Below, piece after piece: positions 36,201 to 44,829 of a stretch of DNA of 64,000 nt. The DNA comes from an uncultured Dehalococcoidia bacterium (GTDB taxonomy: Bacteria > Chloroflexota > Dehalococcoidia > Lucifugimonadales > UBA3495). The translations under genes were made by a program, and so were the position numbers. The notes beneath the pieces are model-generated. The model was not told the origin of the DNA. It was given only the letters and a program-made list of their open reading frames with translations, and did no database searches. The stretch covers positions 2,158,091-2,222,090 of the forward strand of contig CATQHB010000002.1 in assembly GCA_958295765.1 (NCBI GenBank), in the 5' to 3' direction. Within the stretch, counting starts at the first letter, position 1; each line of letters begins with the position of its first letter.

Positions 36201-36284
36201 AGTGTTGTTACTGGCGCTGACTTTGCGCCGGCCCCGGCTCACCATGAGCGGATTGGGTGGCTTGTTTGTAGCTATGGCCGGCCT

Positions 36285-37358
36285 TTACTTGAAAGCCGGC
36301 ATTACCTCTTCGGTGATTAGTTTCAGGCTGCGGTGCACCGCCTCTTTGGGTAGCAGGCCGCCGGGGTTCAGTTCTGCCGTGAAGCCGGTCAGCCCCAGCA
36401 TTTCCTTATACTGTTGCAGGCGGTCGATGACCCGGTCCGGGCTGCCTACGATTACCTTGGTGTCCAGGATGTCCTCATAGGACATTCTTTCCATCCGGGC
36501 CAGGCGCTCCCGGCGGGCCTCAATCAGGTCCTGGCCGCCGCTAGTGTCGGCCAGGGCTTCCTCAAAGCGGCCCTGCTGGAACCGCTCCCGCATCCTACGG
36601 AAGTAGCTTTCGATAGTTTCGCGGGGTTCCTCCAGGGCGTCCTCTTCGCTGGGGGCCACGTACATCGGGAAACGCACCGAAATGTCGCCGCTCTCTCCGG
36701 GGTGGCCGGCCTTCTGCCAGGCCTGGTGGTAATACTTCAGGTTGGCCTCCAGTTCGTTCACGTCCATCCCGCGCATCGATAGGAAAATGGGGAAACCGAG
36801 GCGGCCCACCCGCTCAAAGCTCTCGTCGCCGCTGGAGGCGATGCGCACTTTGGGGTGGGGCTTCTGGTAAGGCAGGGGCGTGAGCCGGGCGTTGGTGATG
36901 TGGTTGTATTTCCCCTCATAGGAAAAGGTCTCGCCGCTGAAGGCTTGCATAATGATTTCCAAGGCTTCCTGGAACCGGTCTTTGCTTTCCAGGTAGTCGA
37001 TGCCCATAGTGTCGTAGGCCCGGATGTTGCCGCTGCGGCCCACGCCAAACTCGAACCGGCCCTGGCTGATCTGGTCCACCGTGGCGGCCTCTTCGGCGAT
37101 GCGCAGGGGATGCACCAGGGGCAGCACGTGCACCGCCGAACCGACCCGCAACTGCTTGGTGCGCGCCCCGATGGAGGCGGCGATTACCATTTGGGCCGAG
37201 TGCACCGCCCGCTCCGGGGTGAAGTGGGTTTCCCCCAACCACACGGTATCCAGGCCAAACTCGTCCGCCAAGTCCACCAACTCAAAGGTTTCCTGAAATG
37301 CGTCTGCGTGACTTCCGCCCCGGGGAATGGGAAAGTCCAGAAATATGCCAAAATCCAT
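36285..37358 (-). CDS. LLM-class flavin-dependent oxidoreductase
   Basis: 357 residues: MDFGIFLDFPIPRG, FGLDTVWLGETHFTPERAV, LRVGSAVHVLPLVHPLRIAEEAATVDQISQGRFEFGVGRSGNIRAYDTMG. This is the bacterial-luciferase-like subgroup with the H-x-L-x-HPLR-IAEE flavin-binding region. Substrate unknown. The ATG at 37358 is favoured by gcaggaggcgagcctg; an ATG 18 bases upstream lacks proper spacing. Confidence 0.83.
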   Translation of the reverse strand: MDFGIFLDFPIPRGGSHADAFQETFELVDLADEFGLDTVWLGETHFTPERAVHSAQMVIAASIGARTKQLRVGSAVHVLPLVHPLRIAEEAATVDQISQGRFEFGVGRSGNIRAYDTMGIDYLESKDRFQEALEIIMQAFSGETFSYEGKYNHITNARLTPLPYQKPHPKVRIASSGDESFERVGRLGFPIFLSMRGMDVNELEANLKYYHQAWQKAGHPGESGDISVRFPMYVAPSEEDALEEPRETIESYFRRMRERFQQGRFEEALADTSGGQDLIEARRERLARMERMSYEDILDTKVIVGSPDRVIDRLQQYKEMLGLTGFTAELNPGGLLPKEAVHRSLKLITEEVMPAFK

Positions 37359-37582
37359 CAGGCTCGCCTCCTGCATTTTTTGCTAAGGTAACCGGCCTTG
37401 TTGGGAAAAGGGCTGTTGAAAACCGGCAATGGCTGGAGTGTTCCAGCAACGCCGGATTGTCAGCTTGTTGGCATTAGTTTATACCCCACCGGTGTTTGGG
37501 TCAAACCGGGCGGCAGACGGCGAGGCATTTGCGTATTAACCGGGGCAAGCCAGGCAACCGTCGGCGACCCAAGCCCAAGCAA

Positions 37583-37679
37583 CCGTCGTTCCGGCGAAAG
37601 CCGGAATCCAGGAAATCCCCCGGAAAAGAACGGGCCGGCTACCGAGGGTTCTGGATTCCGGTTTTCGCCGGAACGACGG
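37583..37679. repeat. R1 palindromic repeat
   Basis: 97-bp copy, one base change in the last arm (ggttttcgcc). Confidence 0.85.
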
Positions 37680-37748
37680 GTTTCATGGTGTGCTTGTCGA
37701 ACCACCCGTCCGCTAGGTATTCCTTGCCCATACCGGCCCCGGTGGATG

Positions 37749-37866
37749 GTAGGGGCGGGTTTATAACCCGCCCGTCCGCAACGCAAAAAGTCGGCTCGGA
37801 GAACCGATGCCGCCATAGCCAAACCGTCCTCACCGGAACGTGGGCGGGTTACAAACCCGCCCCTAC
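37749..37866. repeat. R2 palindromic repeat
   Basis: 118-bp copy; with the R1 copy it fills 37359-37913. Confidence 0.75.
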
Positions 37867-37913
37867 CGGCCCAAAGCCCGGCCTGGCAAGAAATACCGCA
37901 AATGTTGAGATAC

Positions 37914-38732
37914 CTAACCGGCCAAATCCCAGCCCAGCCAGTTGCAGAGGGCGCGCCCCATAATCAACTCCTTGTCGCTTTCCGACAGCCAGGGCAGTTC
38001 CTCGGTAAAGAGGGTGATGCACTCTTTCCAGGAGCAGGGCATCCGGGTAATGTCGGTGCCCCAGAACATCCGCTCCGGGCCAAAGGCGTCATAAACCTGG
38101 TGGAGGTAATCGTGGATGTTGGTAAAGGGGTAGGCGGCGCTGGAGTAGCTGGGGGCGCCGGTGGCCTTGACCGCCACGTTGGGAAATTGAGCCAGGGCCA
38201 GCAGGTCGGGCAGGTTGGCCCAGGCCGCCGCATCGGTAGCGCCACCGCCCCGGCCAAAGTGGTCCACAATCAGCTTGACCTCCGGGTTGCCCTCGGCAAT
38301 CTGGCCGACGGCGGGCAGAAAGGCGGAGCAGGCCAGGGCTACCGGCAGCCCGGCCGCGGCGGCGGCCGGCCACAGCCAGTCCATCGTGCCGTCGGTGGGC
38401 CAGGTCTGCATATGGGGTTGCTGGAAGGTAAAGCGCAGCCCCAACATTCCCGGCCGCTGTTTCCAGCCGTCCACCAGGCCCCGGCTGGCCTCCTGGTCCA
38501 AGGGGAAGTTGCCCAGAATCGACAGCCGGTTGGGATGCGCGGCCGCCGCATCAATAGCCAGTTGGCCGGAGTTGGGGTCCCAGCCGGGGGGATGGATGAC
38601 CGCCGCATCCACGCCGGCCTCGTCCATTTCCCGCAGCAGGTCATCCTGGGAAAAGGAGGTTATCTGCCGGTGGGCCGGATTGGTGGGCAGCCCGGTGGCC
38701 CAAATGTGCACCTGCGCGTCAACTATCAACAT
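37914..38732 (-). CDS. Amidohydrolase-2 family protein (lactonase-like)
   Basis: 272 residues. IVDAQVHIWATG supplies the first metal motif (usually DxHxH; here DAQVHIW as in 2-pyrone-4,6-dicarboxylate hydrolase and L-fucono-lactonase-like enzymes), IVDHFGRGG (about 155-163) and MFWGTDITR (about 223-231) complete the site. These hydrolyse lactones, often in sugar or aromatic acid breakdown. aaaggagcaggct precedes the ATG. A NIPSNAP-like small gene lies 78 bases upstream on the same strand, suggesting an operon. Confidence 0.82.
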   Translation of the reverse strand: MLIVDAQVHIWATGLPTNPAHRQITSFSQDDLLREMDEAGVDAAVIHPPGWDPNSGQLAIDAAAAHPNRLSILGNFPLDQEASRGLVDGWKQRPGMLGLRFTFQQPHMQTWPTDGTMDWLWPAAAAAGLPVALACSAFLPAVGQIAEGNPEVKLIVDHFGRGGGATDAAAWANLPDLLALAQFPNVAVKATGAPSYSSAAYPFTNIHDYLHQVYDAFGPERMFWGTDITRMPCSWKECITLFTEELPWLSESDKELIMGRALCNWLGWDLAG

Positions 38733-38810
38733 AGCCTGCTCCTTTGCTAATTATCCGGTAGCGACCGGAGAAAATCCGGCCCGACGCCTGGGGGCGCCGG
38801 GCCGCCGGTA

Positions 38811-39137
38811 TTACTGGGCCACGCCCCGCTCTACCAGCTTTTCCGGGGTCGCCAGTTCGTACAGTTCCAGGGCGTACTCGGTCAGCAGTTGCTGCATCTT
38901 GGGGTTAAACTCCCGCACCGCGTCCGGGATGTTGGTCGGCCAGTTGGGTTCGATGGTTGCCTGCGTCCACTCGGCATAGACCACGTTGGGCGTGCCCGGC
39001 AGACCCTGACCGCCAATGTAAATCTGGGCCTTGTTCCGCCCGCCCTCTTCGTAAGCCTCACAAATCTTCGTCAGGTAACCGGCCACCGCCCAAGCCTGAC
39101 CGGGTTGGGTTCGACAAACTCTGCGTACCAGGTACAT
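38811..39137 (-). CDS. Small NIPSNAP/ABM-like protein
   Basis: 108 residues beginning MYLVRRVCRTQPGQAWAVAGYLTKICEAYEEGGR. The pattern of an N-terminal strand, helix, then IYIGGQGLPGTPNVVYAEW strands suggests a dimeric alpha/beta-barrel of the NIPSNAP or antibiotic-biosynthesis-monooxygenase type; the match is by pattern only. aggagagttggct before the ATG at 39137 fixes the start. Probably co-transcribed with the lactonase-like gene. Confidence 0.6.
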   Translation of the reverse strand: MYLVRRVCRTQPGQAWAVAGYLTKICEAYEEGGRNKAQIYIGGQGLPGTPNVVYAEWTQATIEPNWPTNIPDAVREFNPKMQQLLTEYALELYELATPEKLVERGVAQ

Positions 39138-39283
39138 AGCCAACTCTCCTGTGGTTAAGATTATGTGATTATAAGGGCCGGCGCCAACTTTAGCTAGGGC
39201 GGGCCGGTATTTCCCCGACAATCGCAAAGTCTCCTTGATGGCATACCAGTCTCGATGATATACCGGTCTCATTGATGATAAAT

Positions 39284-39346
39284 CCGCTCATGGTGAGCTT
39301 GTCGAACCATCGGCACGGCGTCCTTCGACAAGCTCAGGATGAGCGG
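39284..39346. repeat. R3 repeat
   Basis: ccgctcatggtgagcttgtc facing cgacaagctcaggatgagcg, with an extra half at 39357-39378. Confidence 0.75.
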
Positions 39347-39500
39347 GGAGAGTCCGACAAGCTCGCCTTGAGCGGGGAGAGTCAACTCCTCAACTTGACA
39401 ATCGCATTTCCGGGCCAAACGGTTGCCAGGATTGCGGAACCACCGCATAATGACCGGAAAGCAACTACCTGGCACAGTACGGAAAAGACGGGAGGATAGT

Positions 39501-40244
39501 ATGCAACTGGAGGGAAAGGTGGCCCTGGTTACCGGTTCGGGCCGCAACATCGGGCGGGCCATTGCCCTGGGCCTGGCCCGGGAGGGGGCCGACGTGGTGG
39601 TGAACGCCCGCACTAATCGCGCCGATGCCGAGGCGGTAGCCGCCGAAGTGCGCGAGTTGGGGCGCAAGTCCCGGCCCCTGCTGGCCGACGTGGGCAACCG
39701 CGCCGAGTTGGAGGGGTTGCTGGAAACGGCCTTATCCGAGTTCGGCCACCTGGACATCGTGATAAATAACGCCTCGGTGCGGCCCCACAAGCCCTTTACC
39801 GAAATGAGCTACGACGATTGGCGGGGGGTGCTGGCAACGGACCTGGACTCGGCCTTTCTGACGGCCCGGGCCGCCGTGCCCGGTATGCTGGAACGGGGCT
39901 GGGGCCGCATTGTCAATCTGGGCGGTTTGCAGGCCCACCAGGGACGGCACGGGGGAGCGCATATTTCCGCCGCCAAGGTCGGGCTGGTCGGCTTTACCCG
40001 CGCCCTGTCCACCGAGTTGGCGCCGCAAGGCATCCGGGTCAACTGCGTAGTGCCGGGGATGATTGACACCACCCGGGACGGCGGCAATGCGCCCCGCACC
40101 GGCAACCGGCTGGCCGACATTCCGGCCGGGCGCATGGGCCATACCGATGACATCGCCAACCTGTGCGTCTTTCTCTGCACCAACGCCGCCGACTACATCA
40201 GCGGGCAGACCATCCACGTCAACGGCGGGGAACGAACCTTTTAG
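39501..40244 (+). CDS. SDR-fold protein lacking the catalytic Tyr
   Basis: 247 residues, closely like FabG-type SDRs: nucleotide site TGSGRNIGRAIALGL (10-24), NNAS (about 88-91), IRVNCVVPGMIDT and NGGERTF end. However, the YxxxK active site reads GAHISAAK, putting Ile where the catalytic Tyr should be, and the Ser position is in NLGGLQA, with no Ser. The Lys is kept. It may bind a nucleotide without normal dehydrogenase activity, or use another acid. ggaggatagt precedes the ATG at 39501. Confidence 0.78.
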   Translation: MQLEGKVALVTGSGRNIGRAIALGLAREGADVVVNARTNRADAEAVAAEVRELGRKSRPLLADVGNRAELEGLLETALSEFGHLDIVINNASVRPHKPFTEMSYDDWRGVLATDLDSAFLTARAAVPGMLERGWGRIVNLGGLQAHQGRHGGAHISAAKVGLVGFTRALSTELAPQGIRVNCVVPGMIDTTRDGGNAPRTGNRLADIPAGRMGHTDDIANLCVFLCTNAADYISGQTIHVNGGERTF

Positions 40245-40284
40245 GGGTTTTAGGCTACCAGGAGCGGGACGGGGGGAGTAGTTT

Positions 40285-40743
40285 CTAGTCGTTGCTGAGG
40301 GTAACGGCGCCGCTGCGTCCCGCGTAAACCAGCGTGAAGTTTTGGAGGAAAGTGCGCCCGATGAGGGCGTAGTAGGGCTGGCGGCCGGCCTGGAGTCGCG
40401 CCCCCGCAAACCGGCCATAGATAGTCCAATTCAAGGCCGGCACATATATCTGGCCCATATAAATATCGGTATCACTGATCCCACCGACGCCGGCTACGCG
40501 GCCTTGTTCTGCTACCGGCAACCCCAGTTCAGCGGCAAAATCGGCGTCAATGAAACTTTCCAGCGCGCCAGTGTCCACCAGGGCCGGGAGCAGGTCATCC
40601 GATATATCGGGCCGCTCCGTGTCGCTATCCTCAAAGCCCGGGTCAAAGCCTATCTCAACCAGCAGCGTTGGCCCGTTGGCTACCAATTCTGATTGACCGG
40701 AACGCCCCGGCTGGTCGCTGAACCCGCAATTAACTGTTGGCAT
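40285..40743 (-). CDS. Retropepsin-like aspartic protease family protein
   Basis: 152 residues. ALVDTGALESFID (catalytic Asp57-Thr-Gly, then the Ala and Ser/Asp expected in retropepsins) and the later ALIGRTFLQNF, matching the hydrophobic-Gly-Arg/Asp-x-Leu element, support a single-domain pepsin/retropepsin fold that would work as a dimer. Peptidase activity is not proven. Its ATG overlaps the end of the upstream gene by 14 bases, so the two are translationally coupled. gagaggcagattt serves as ribosome site. Confidence 0.72.
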   Translation of the reverse strand: MPTVNCGFSDQPGRSGQSELVANGPTLLVEIGFDPGFEDSDTERPDISDDLLPALVDTGALESFIDADFAAELGLPVAEQGRVAGVGGISDTDIYMGQIYVPALNWTIYGRFAGARLQAGRQPYYALIGRTFLQNFTLVYAGRSGAVTLSND

Positions 40744-41248
40744 AAATCTGCCTCTCCACGATGTAGAGAGGTACAACTATAGGCGGCGCGCCAATCTGCC
40801 GGATGAGGTAAGGGCCGCGACCAAATCTCTTGACCGCAGCTTTAGCGGCTTCCTGAAAATCACCGTAGGTCCCAGCCAAGTCCTCACCATGGACGACGGC
40901 CCACTGCCCCAAGTGCTTGGCTTCCAGTTCTTCCTGTATCAGTTCGTAAGCCGCTATTTCCACATCTAACTTGCCCACGCTGCCCTCCTTGTCGGGCGTT
41001 GACTTGTTCTCCGAAACTCGCTGAGACCAAACTGAGGCCGGCAACTTTATAGGCGGCGCGCCAATCTGCCGGATGAGGCAGGGGCCACGTCCAAAACGCC
41101 ATACCGCCTGGTCTGCCGCCACCTGGAAATCCTCATAAATTCCGATAAGTTCCTCTTTGTGGATGACGGCCCATTCCAAATGATGCTTGGATTCCAGTTC
41201 TTCCTGCATCCCTTCGTAAGCCGCTATTTCCACATCTAACTTGCCCAC
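40730..41248 (-). CDS. Self-fused tandem duplication of a small protein, unknown function
   Basis: 172 residues made of two homologous units: residues 1-88 and 91-172 both begin VGKLDVEIAAYE, continue QEELE.KH, WAV.H.E.L.G.Y.DFQ and end RFGRGP.LIRQIGAPPI. The second unit keeps its own ggagggcagcGTG start context, identical in layout to the first (ggaggtcagcGTG), so it may also be made separately. Base composition is lower in GC than the neighbours. The unit resembles small, uncharacterised bacterial proteins; I assign no function. Coupled to the retropepsin-like gene. Confidence 0.65.
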   Translation of the reverse strand: MGKLDVEIAAYEGMQEELESKHHLEWAVIHKEELIGIYEDFQVAADQAVWRFGRGPCLIRQIGAPPIKLPASVWSQRVSENKSTPDKEGSVGKLDVEIAAYELIQEELEAKHLGQWAVVHGEDLAGTYGDFQEAAKAAVKRFGRGPYLIRQIGAPPIVVPLYIVERQIYANS

Positions 41249-41399
41249 GCTGACCTCCCTGCCGGGCGCTGTCCTGTTCCCCGATTGTAGAGACGCATTA
41301 TTGCAAGGTGCAATGATTGTATCACAAACGGCCTAGCCCACCCGACAATCAGCAACTCGATACAGGGCAATTGCGTCTTAACCAGGACAACCCAAGCAC

Positions 41400-41496
41400 C
41401 CGTCGTTCCGGCGAAAGCCGGAATCCAGGAAATCCCCGGGGAAAGAGCGAGCCGGCTATCGAGGGTTCTGGATTCCGGCTTTCGCCGGAACGACGG
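41400..41496. repeat. R1 palindromic repeat
   Basis: 97-bp copy flanked by gcaattgcgtcttaaccagg on one side and tttatgatgcgattgccc on the other, the extended R1 boundary. Confidence 0.85.
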
Positions 41497-41610
41497 GTTT
41501 ATGATGCGATTGCCCCGCAACCCAATAATCCATTGGAAGCCGATGTTGTGATATAGTGGACAGCCCCAGCCGTATCGGGGGATTATGCAAAAGGGTACAA
41601 GCCGAGGTGA

Positions 41611-41967
41611 ATGGTGAAATCTCCTGTAGAACGCGGCGCTCAGCTGAAGGTTACTTACGATAAGGAGATGGATATTCTCTGGCTGCGGATCCCGGGCCGG
41701 AAAATCGAGCGGACGGATGCGGTTATCACTCCGCTGGTCATTGATTTTGGCAGCGACGACGCTACCGCCGAGGGTTTCCTGGATGTGGTAGGCGTGGAAA
41801 TCCGCAACGCCTCAGCGTATCTGGCACCGATGCCCAGGCGCTCCAGGCCGAGGTTGATTGACGAATTCAAGGGCGGGTTTCCTATTCAGAGGAACCCGCC
41901 CTTAACCTTTTACTTCCCACCGCTTACTGCTATAATCCCCTTGGCAACAGCAGGCTTGAAACCCTGA
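41611..41967 (+). CDS. DUF2283 family protein
   Basis: 118 residues. KVTYDKEMDILWLRIPG, then VIDFGSDDATAEGFLDVVGVEIRNASAYL, is the DUF2283 pattern (YDxxxDxLYI...G.ExL.AS). Small proteins of this family are often near toxin-antitoxin or mobile genes; their role is unknown. The conserved domain ends near residue 72; the remaining C-terminal part is coded through a terminator-like hairpin and looks like fortuitous extension. gaggtga precedes the ATG. Confidence 0.72.
   Translation: MVKSPVERGAQLKVTYDKEMDILWLRIPGRKIERTDAVITPLVIDFGSDDATAEGFLDVVGVEIRNASAYLAPMPRRSRPRLIDEFKGGFPIQRNPPLTFYFPPLTAIIPLATAGLKP
41869..41903 (+). terminator. Terminator-like hairpin within the DUF2283 reading frame
   Basis: aagggcgggtt pairs with aacccgccctt, extended by two bases inside, and is followed by aaccttttact. 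It lies inside the last third of the DUF2283 frame. Confidence 0.5.
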
Positions 41968-42023
41968 TTGCGCTCTTTTGGCGTCAGAGACCCTTACCGG
42001 TTTGGAATGTAACGTGAGGTGGC

Positions 42024-42365
42024 ATGAAAGTCGCAGCCTTGATTATTGGCGTATTCGGCGGGCTGGCCTTGTTAGTGGGGGCAATCATCGGTCTGGTGGT
42101 GGGCGGCATTGGCGCGGCCTTTGGCGGCGGATCCGCAACTGCCTGGTTAAGTCTCGCGGGTTTAGTTATGTCCATTGTCGGACTGGTGGGCGCGGCTATA
42201 GCTATTGCCAAGCCGCAGGTTGCCGCCGTGCTGATGGCCGTAGCCGCCGTGCTAATGGTCATATTAGACGTGCTGGACATTTCAGTTATTCCCTGGATCT
42301 TTCTGCCAGGGGCTGGCCTGCTGCTAATCGCCGCGATACTGGCCTTCCTGGGCCGGAAAAGCTGA
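42024..42365 (+). CDS. Small membrane protein (DUF4064-like), unknown function
   Basis: 113 residues with four hydrophobic helices (5-30, 40-62, 66-85, 88-108) and a glycine-rich first loop (VVGGIGAAFGGGSATAW). The layout is similar to small DUF4064-type membrane proteins, but this is only a resemblance. gtgaggtggc precedes ATG. It ends at a bidirectional terminator-like hairpin. Confidence 0.6.
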   Translation: MKVAALIIGVFGGLALLVGAIIGLVVGGIGAAFGGGSATAWLSLAGLVMSIVGLVGAAIAIAKPQVAAVLMAVAAVLMVILDVLDISVIPWIFLPGAGLLLIAAILAFLGRKS

Positions 42366-42383
42366 ATCGCCAACCCTAACTTA

Positions 42384-42458
42384 ACATGGATTAACAGGAT
42401 AAACAGGATAAGTTAGAGAAAGAAAACAAAATATCCTGTATATCCTGTTAATCCATGT
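42384..42458. terminator. Long inverted repeat between convergent genes
   Basis: acatggattaacaggata at 42384-42401 and its perfect inverse at 42441-42458, with an inner acaggata/tatcctgt pair, form a stem of about 26 bp followed by a run of A; it could end transcription from both sides. Confidence 0.65.
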
Positions 42459-42468
42459 AAAAAAACCC

Positions 42469-43380
42469 CTACCCCGGCCGGTCAAAGCCCTCGCCTACGT
42501 CCCGCAGAAACTCCTCAATGTCGGCGGAAAGGGGGGGCGGCGGCGGTTCCTCGGCCTGCCGCTCCCGGTCGTAGTGTTCCTCCAGTTGCTGCAACAGAGA
42601 GGCGACGCTTTCTCCCTCATCGCTGACCATGCCCTCAATGGAATCGTACTGCTCCCGCCCCCGTTCCGGCTCAATCAACCGGTCGGGCAGGCCGTACTGG
42701 GGACACAGGACTTCCATCAGCCGGGCCGTACCCATCAAGTCCTCATCCACCTGGAAGTATTGGGGCAGATGCACCACGAAGGTGCGGGTGGCAATGCCCT
42801 GCCTGGCCGCCTCCTGGGGTATCAAGTAGGTGATGGTGCTGGGGCCTTCGTAGTTGCTGAGCCGCACCCGCGCCTGCCGGTGTTCCGCCGCCATAGCCGC
42901 CTCGCCGCTGCTGGCCTCGCTGCTTGGGTCGGTGCCGGAGCCGGAAACCAGCAGGGGCCGGGTATGCGGCACCATATCGTACATCGCGCCCACCATTGAG
43001 TAGCGCTTTACCCCCAAGCGGCTCAGCAGTTCCAGCATCGCCTCGGCGTAGTCCTCCCCGTACAGGTGCGGTTCCAGCAGATGGGCCAGCAGCAAGTCCG
43101 GCCCCTCCTCGCGCACTGCGTAGCGGATGATGGTGTTGGGGATGGAAAACTCCCGGCGCCCCTTGTTGAAGTAGGAACGGGGCCGGTAGCGGGTGAAGTC
43201 ATAAAACAGACCGGGCCGGTGCAGCCGCCCCAATTCTCTGGCCCGCAGGTGCCGCTCCAGCCGGTTGAGGCTCAGGCTGCCCACCCGGCCCACGTCAATC
43301 CAGGGGCGCAGGACGGCCAGCAGATGCGGGTCTTTCAGCTCCGGCAGGGGTTCGTTGATTTCAAATTCACCAAGTTTCAT
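42469..43380 (-). CDS. PAC2 family protein
   Basis: 303 residues. LLAVLRPWIDVGRVGSLSLNRLERHL, RPGLFYDFTRYRP, LLLAHLLEPH and GVKRYSMVGAMYDMVPHTRPLLVSGSG follow the PAC2 (proteasome-assembly-chaperone-like) pattern found in actinobacteria and Chloroflexota, plus a C-terminal region (about 215-303) ending in a proline-rich, acidic tail. Family members in bacteria are poorly characterised. Short agggt before the ATG. Confidence 0.78.
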   Translation of the reverse strand: MKLGEFEINEPLPELKDPHLLAVLRPWIDVGRVGSLSLNRLERHLRARELGRLHRPGLFYDFTRYRPRSYFNKGRREFSIPNTIIRYAVREEGPDLLLAHLLEPHLYGEDYAEAMLELLSRLGVKRYSMVGAMYDMVPHTRPLLVSGSGTDPSSEASSGEAAMAAEHRQARVRLSNYEGPSTITYLIPQEAARQGIATRTFVVHLPQYFQVDEDLMGTARLMEVLCPQYGLPDRLIEPERGREQYDSIEGMVSDEGESVASLLQQLEEHYDRERQAEEPPPPPLSADIEEFLRDVGEGFDRPG

Positions 43381-43473
43381 ACCCTATAGTTTGACAGCGT
43401 ACCCCGCTATTTACAAGTCCCGCCGGTATTCTCAACAAGCGTTGGTGTTCTGGCCGGAATACTCCGGCGGCCG

Positions 43474-43590
43474 GTAGGGGCGGGTTTATAACCCGCCCTG
43501 GTTCGGTACAAGGATGTGTCGGTACGATGACTCCGTTACCCAAATGATTCTGCCGTTGGTCGCCAGGGCGGGTTATAAACCCGCCCCTAC
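43474..43590. repeat. R2 palindromic repeat
   Basis: 117-bp copy; the preceding 60 bases (aatactccggcggccggtag) match those before the R2 copy at 14918, so a larger block was copied. Confidence 0.75.
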
Positions 43591-43742
43591 AATCCACTAG
43601 CGCCGGGCAGGGAACCCCCACACCGGTTGAGAATACCGAAACGGCCCGGCCATTGCCGAAATACGCCGGGCTGGGATACTATACCGCTACTATACAGCTA
43701 CTATACCGCCAGGCACCCCCACACCAAAGGAGCAGCAGCCAG

Positions 43743-44744
43743 ATGAAAGTCATTGACGTACACAGCCACATTGTCCCTCCCTGTTTCTGGAACGCCAACG
43801 CAAAGGAGGGCCATTGGTACGGCGCCAAACTGTTCACCCGGGACGGCGTCGAGTTTATCGAGGCCACTAACCGCATCGCCGGCCCGATTGATGAAAAGTG
43901 GCGGTTCACGCCGGAGCAACGGATTGCCTTTATGGACCGCCAGGGGGTGGACGTGCATCTCCTATCGGTGGCCCCGTACCTGACCAACTATCACCTGGAG
44001 CCGAACCAGGGTCTGGCCTCGGCTCAGGAGTTGAACAATGAGATTGCCCAGGTAGCCCAGGCCCACCCGGAGCGGTTCCTGGGCCTGGCGACAGTCCCGA
44101 TGCAGGAGCCGGCCGCCGCCGTAGCCGAACTGGAACGGGCGATGCAGGAGTTGGGACTGCGGGGCGTGGAGCTTAACACCAATATGGAGGGCCACAATTG
44201 GGACGAACCCCGGTTCCGGCCCTTCTTTGAGGCCGCCGAACGGTTGGGGGCTTTCGTGTTTTTCCATCCCCACAACCCGGCCGGCGCCGACCGGGCCGGC
44301 CGCTATTACCTGTCCAACCTGATTAACTTCCCCCTGGACACCACCATTGCCATTGCCTCCTTCATTTTCGGCGGCGTCCTCGACCGCTACCCCGGCCTGA
44401 AACTCTGCTTTGCCCATGGCGGCGGCTACGCCTGTTTCGGCATTGGCCGGATGGACTTCGGGGCGCAGGTGCGCCCGGAGCCGCAGGTCAACGGGATAAA
44501 ACAGGCCCCCAGCGACTACCTCCGACACCTCTACTACGACTGCATCACCCACAGCGACGCCGGGCTGAAGTACCTGGTTGACCAGGTAGGCGCCGACCGG
44601 GTAATGCTGGGCGACGACTTCCCCTTCGACATGGGGCCGGCCAACCCGGTGGAGTGGCTGAACTCCCTGAATTACCTGAACGCCTTTGAGAAACGGCGGA
44701 TCCTGGGGGAGAACGCTCAGGAGGTTTTGGGGGTAGCGGGGTAG
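43743..44744 (+). CDS. ACMSD-like amidohydrolase
   Basis: 333 residues: metal motif VIDVHSHIVPP, FFHPHNPAG (about 180), CFAHGGGYACF (about 221) and MLGDDFPFDMG (about 290) for the last Asp. It shares plan and many stretches with the protein at 8109-9083 (RYYLSN, ASFIFGGVLDRYP, YYDCITHS), so the two are paralogs. Likely a zinc-dependent decarboxylase or hydrolase of aromatic-acid-like substrates. ATG at 43743 preceded by aaaggagcagc. Confidence 0.85.
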   Translation: MKVIDVHSHIVPPCFWNANAKEGHWYGAKLFTRDGVEFIEATNRIAGPIDEKWRFTPEQRIAFMDRQGVDVHLLSVAPYLTNYHLEPNQGLASAQELNNEIAQVAQAHPERFLGLATVPMQEPAAAVAELERAMQELGLRGVELNTNMEGHNWDEPRFRPFFEAAERLGAFVFFHPHNPAGADRAGRYYLSNLINFPLDTTIAIASFIFGGVLDRYPGLKLCFAHGGGYACFGIGRMDFGAQVRPEPQVNGIKQAPSDYLRHLYYDCITHSDAGLKYLVDQVGADRVMLGDDFPFDMGPANPVEWLNSLNYLNAFEKRRILGENAQEVLGVAG

Positions 44745-44829
44745 TAAGCGATCGGCGATAAAAATTTCATCGCCGGCTGAAATTGCCTGAACATCTCTGC
44801 CTCAAAGTCAGCAGTCAGGAGGTTTATCT

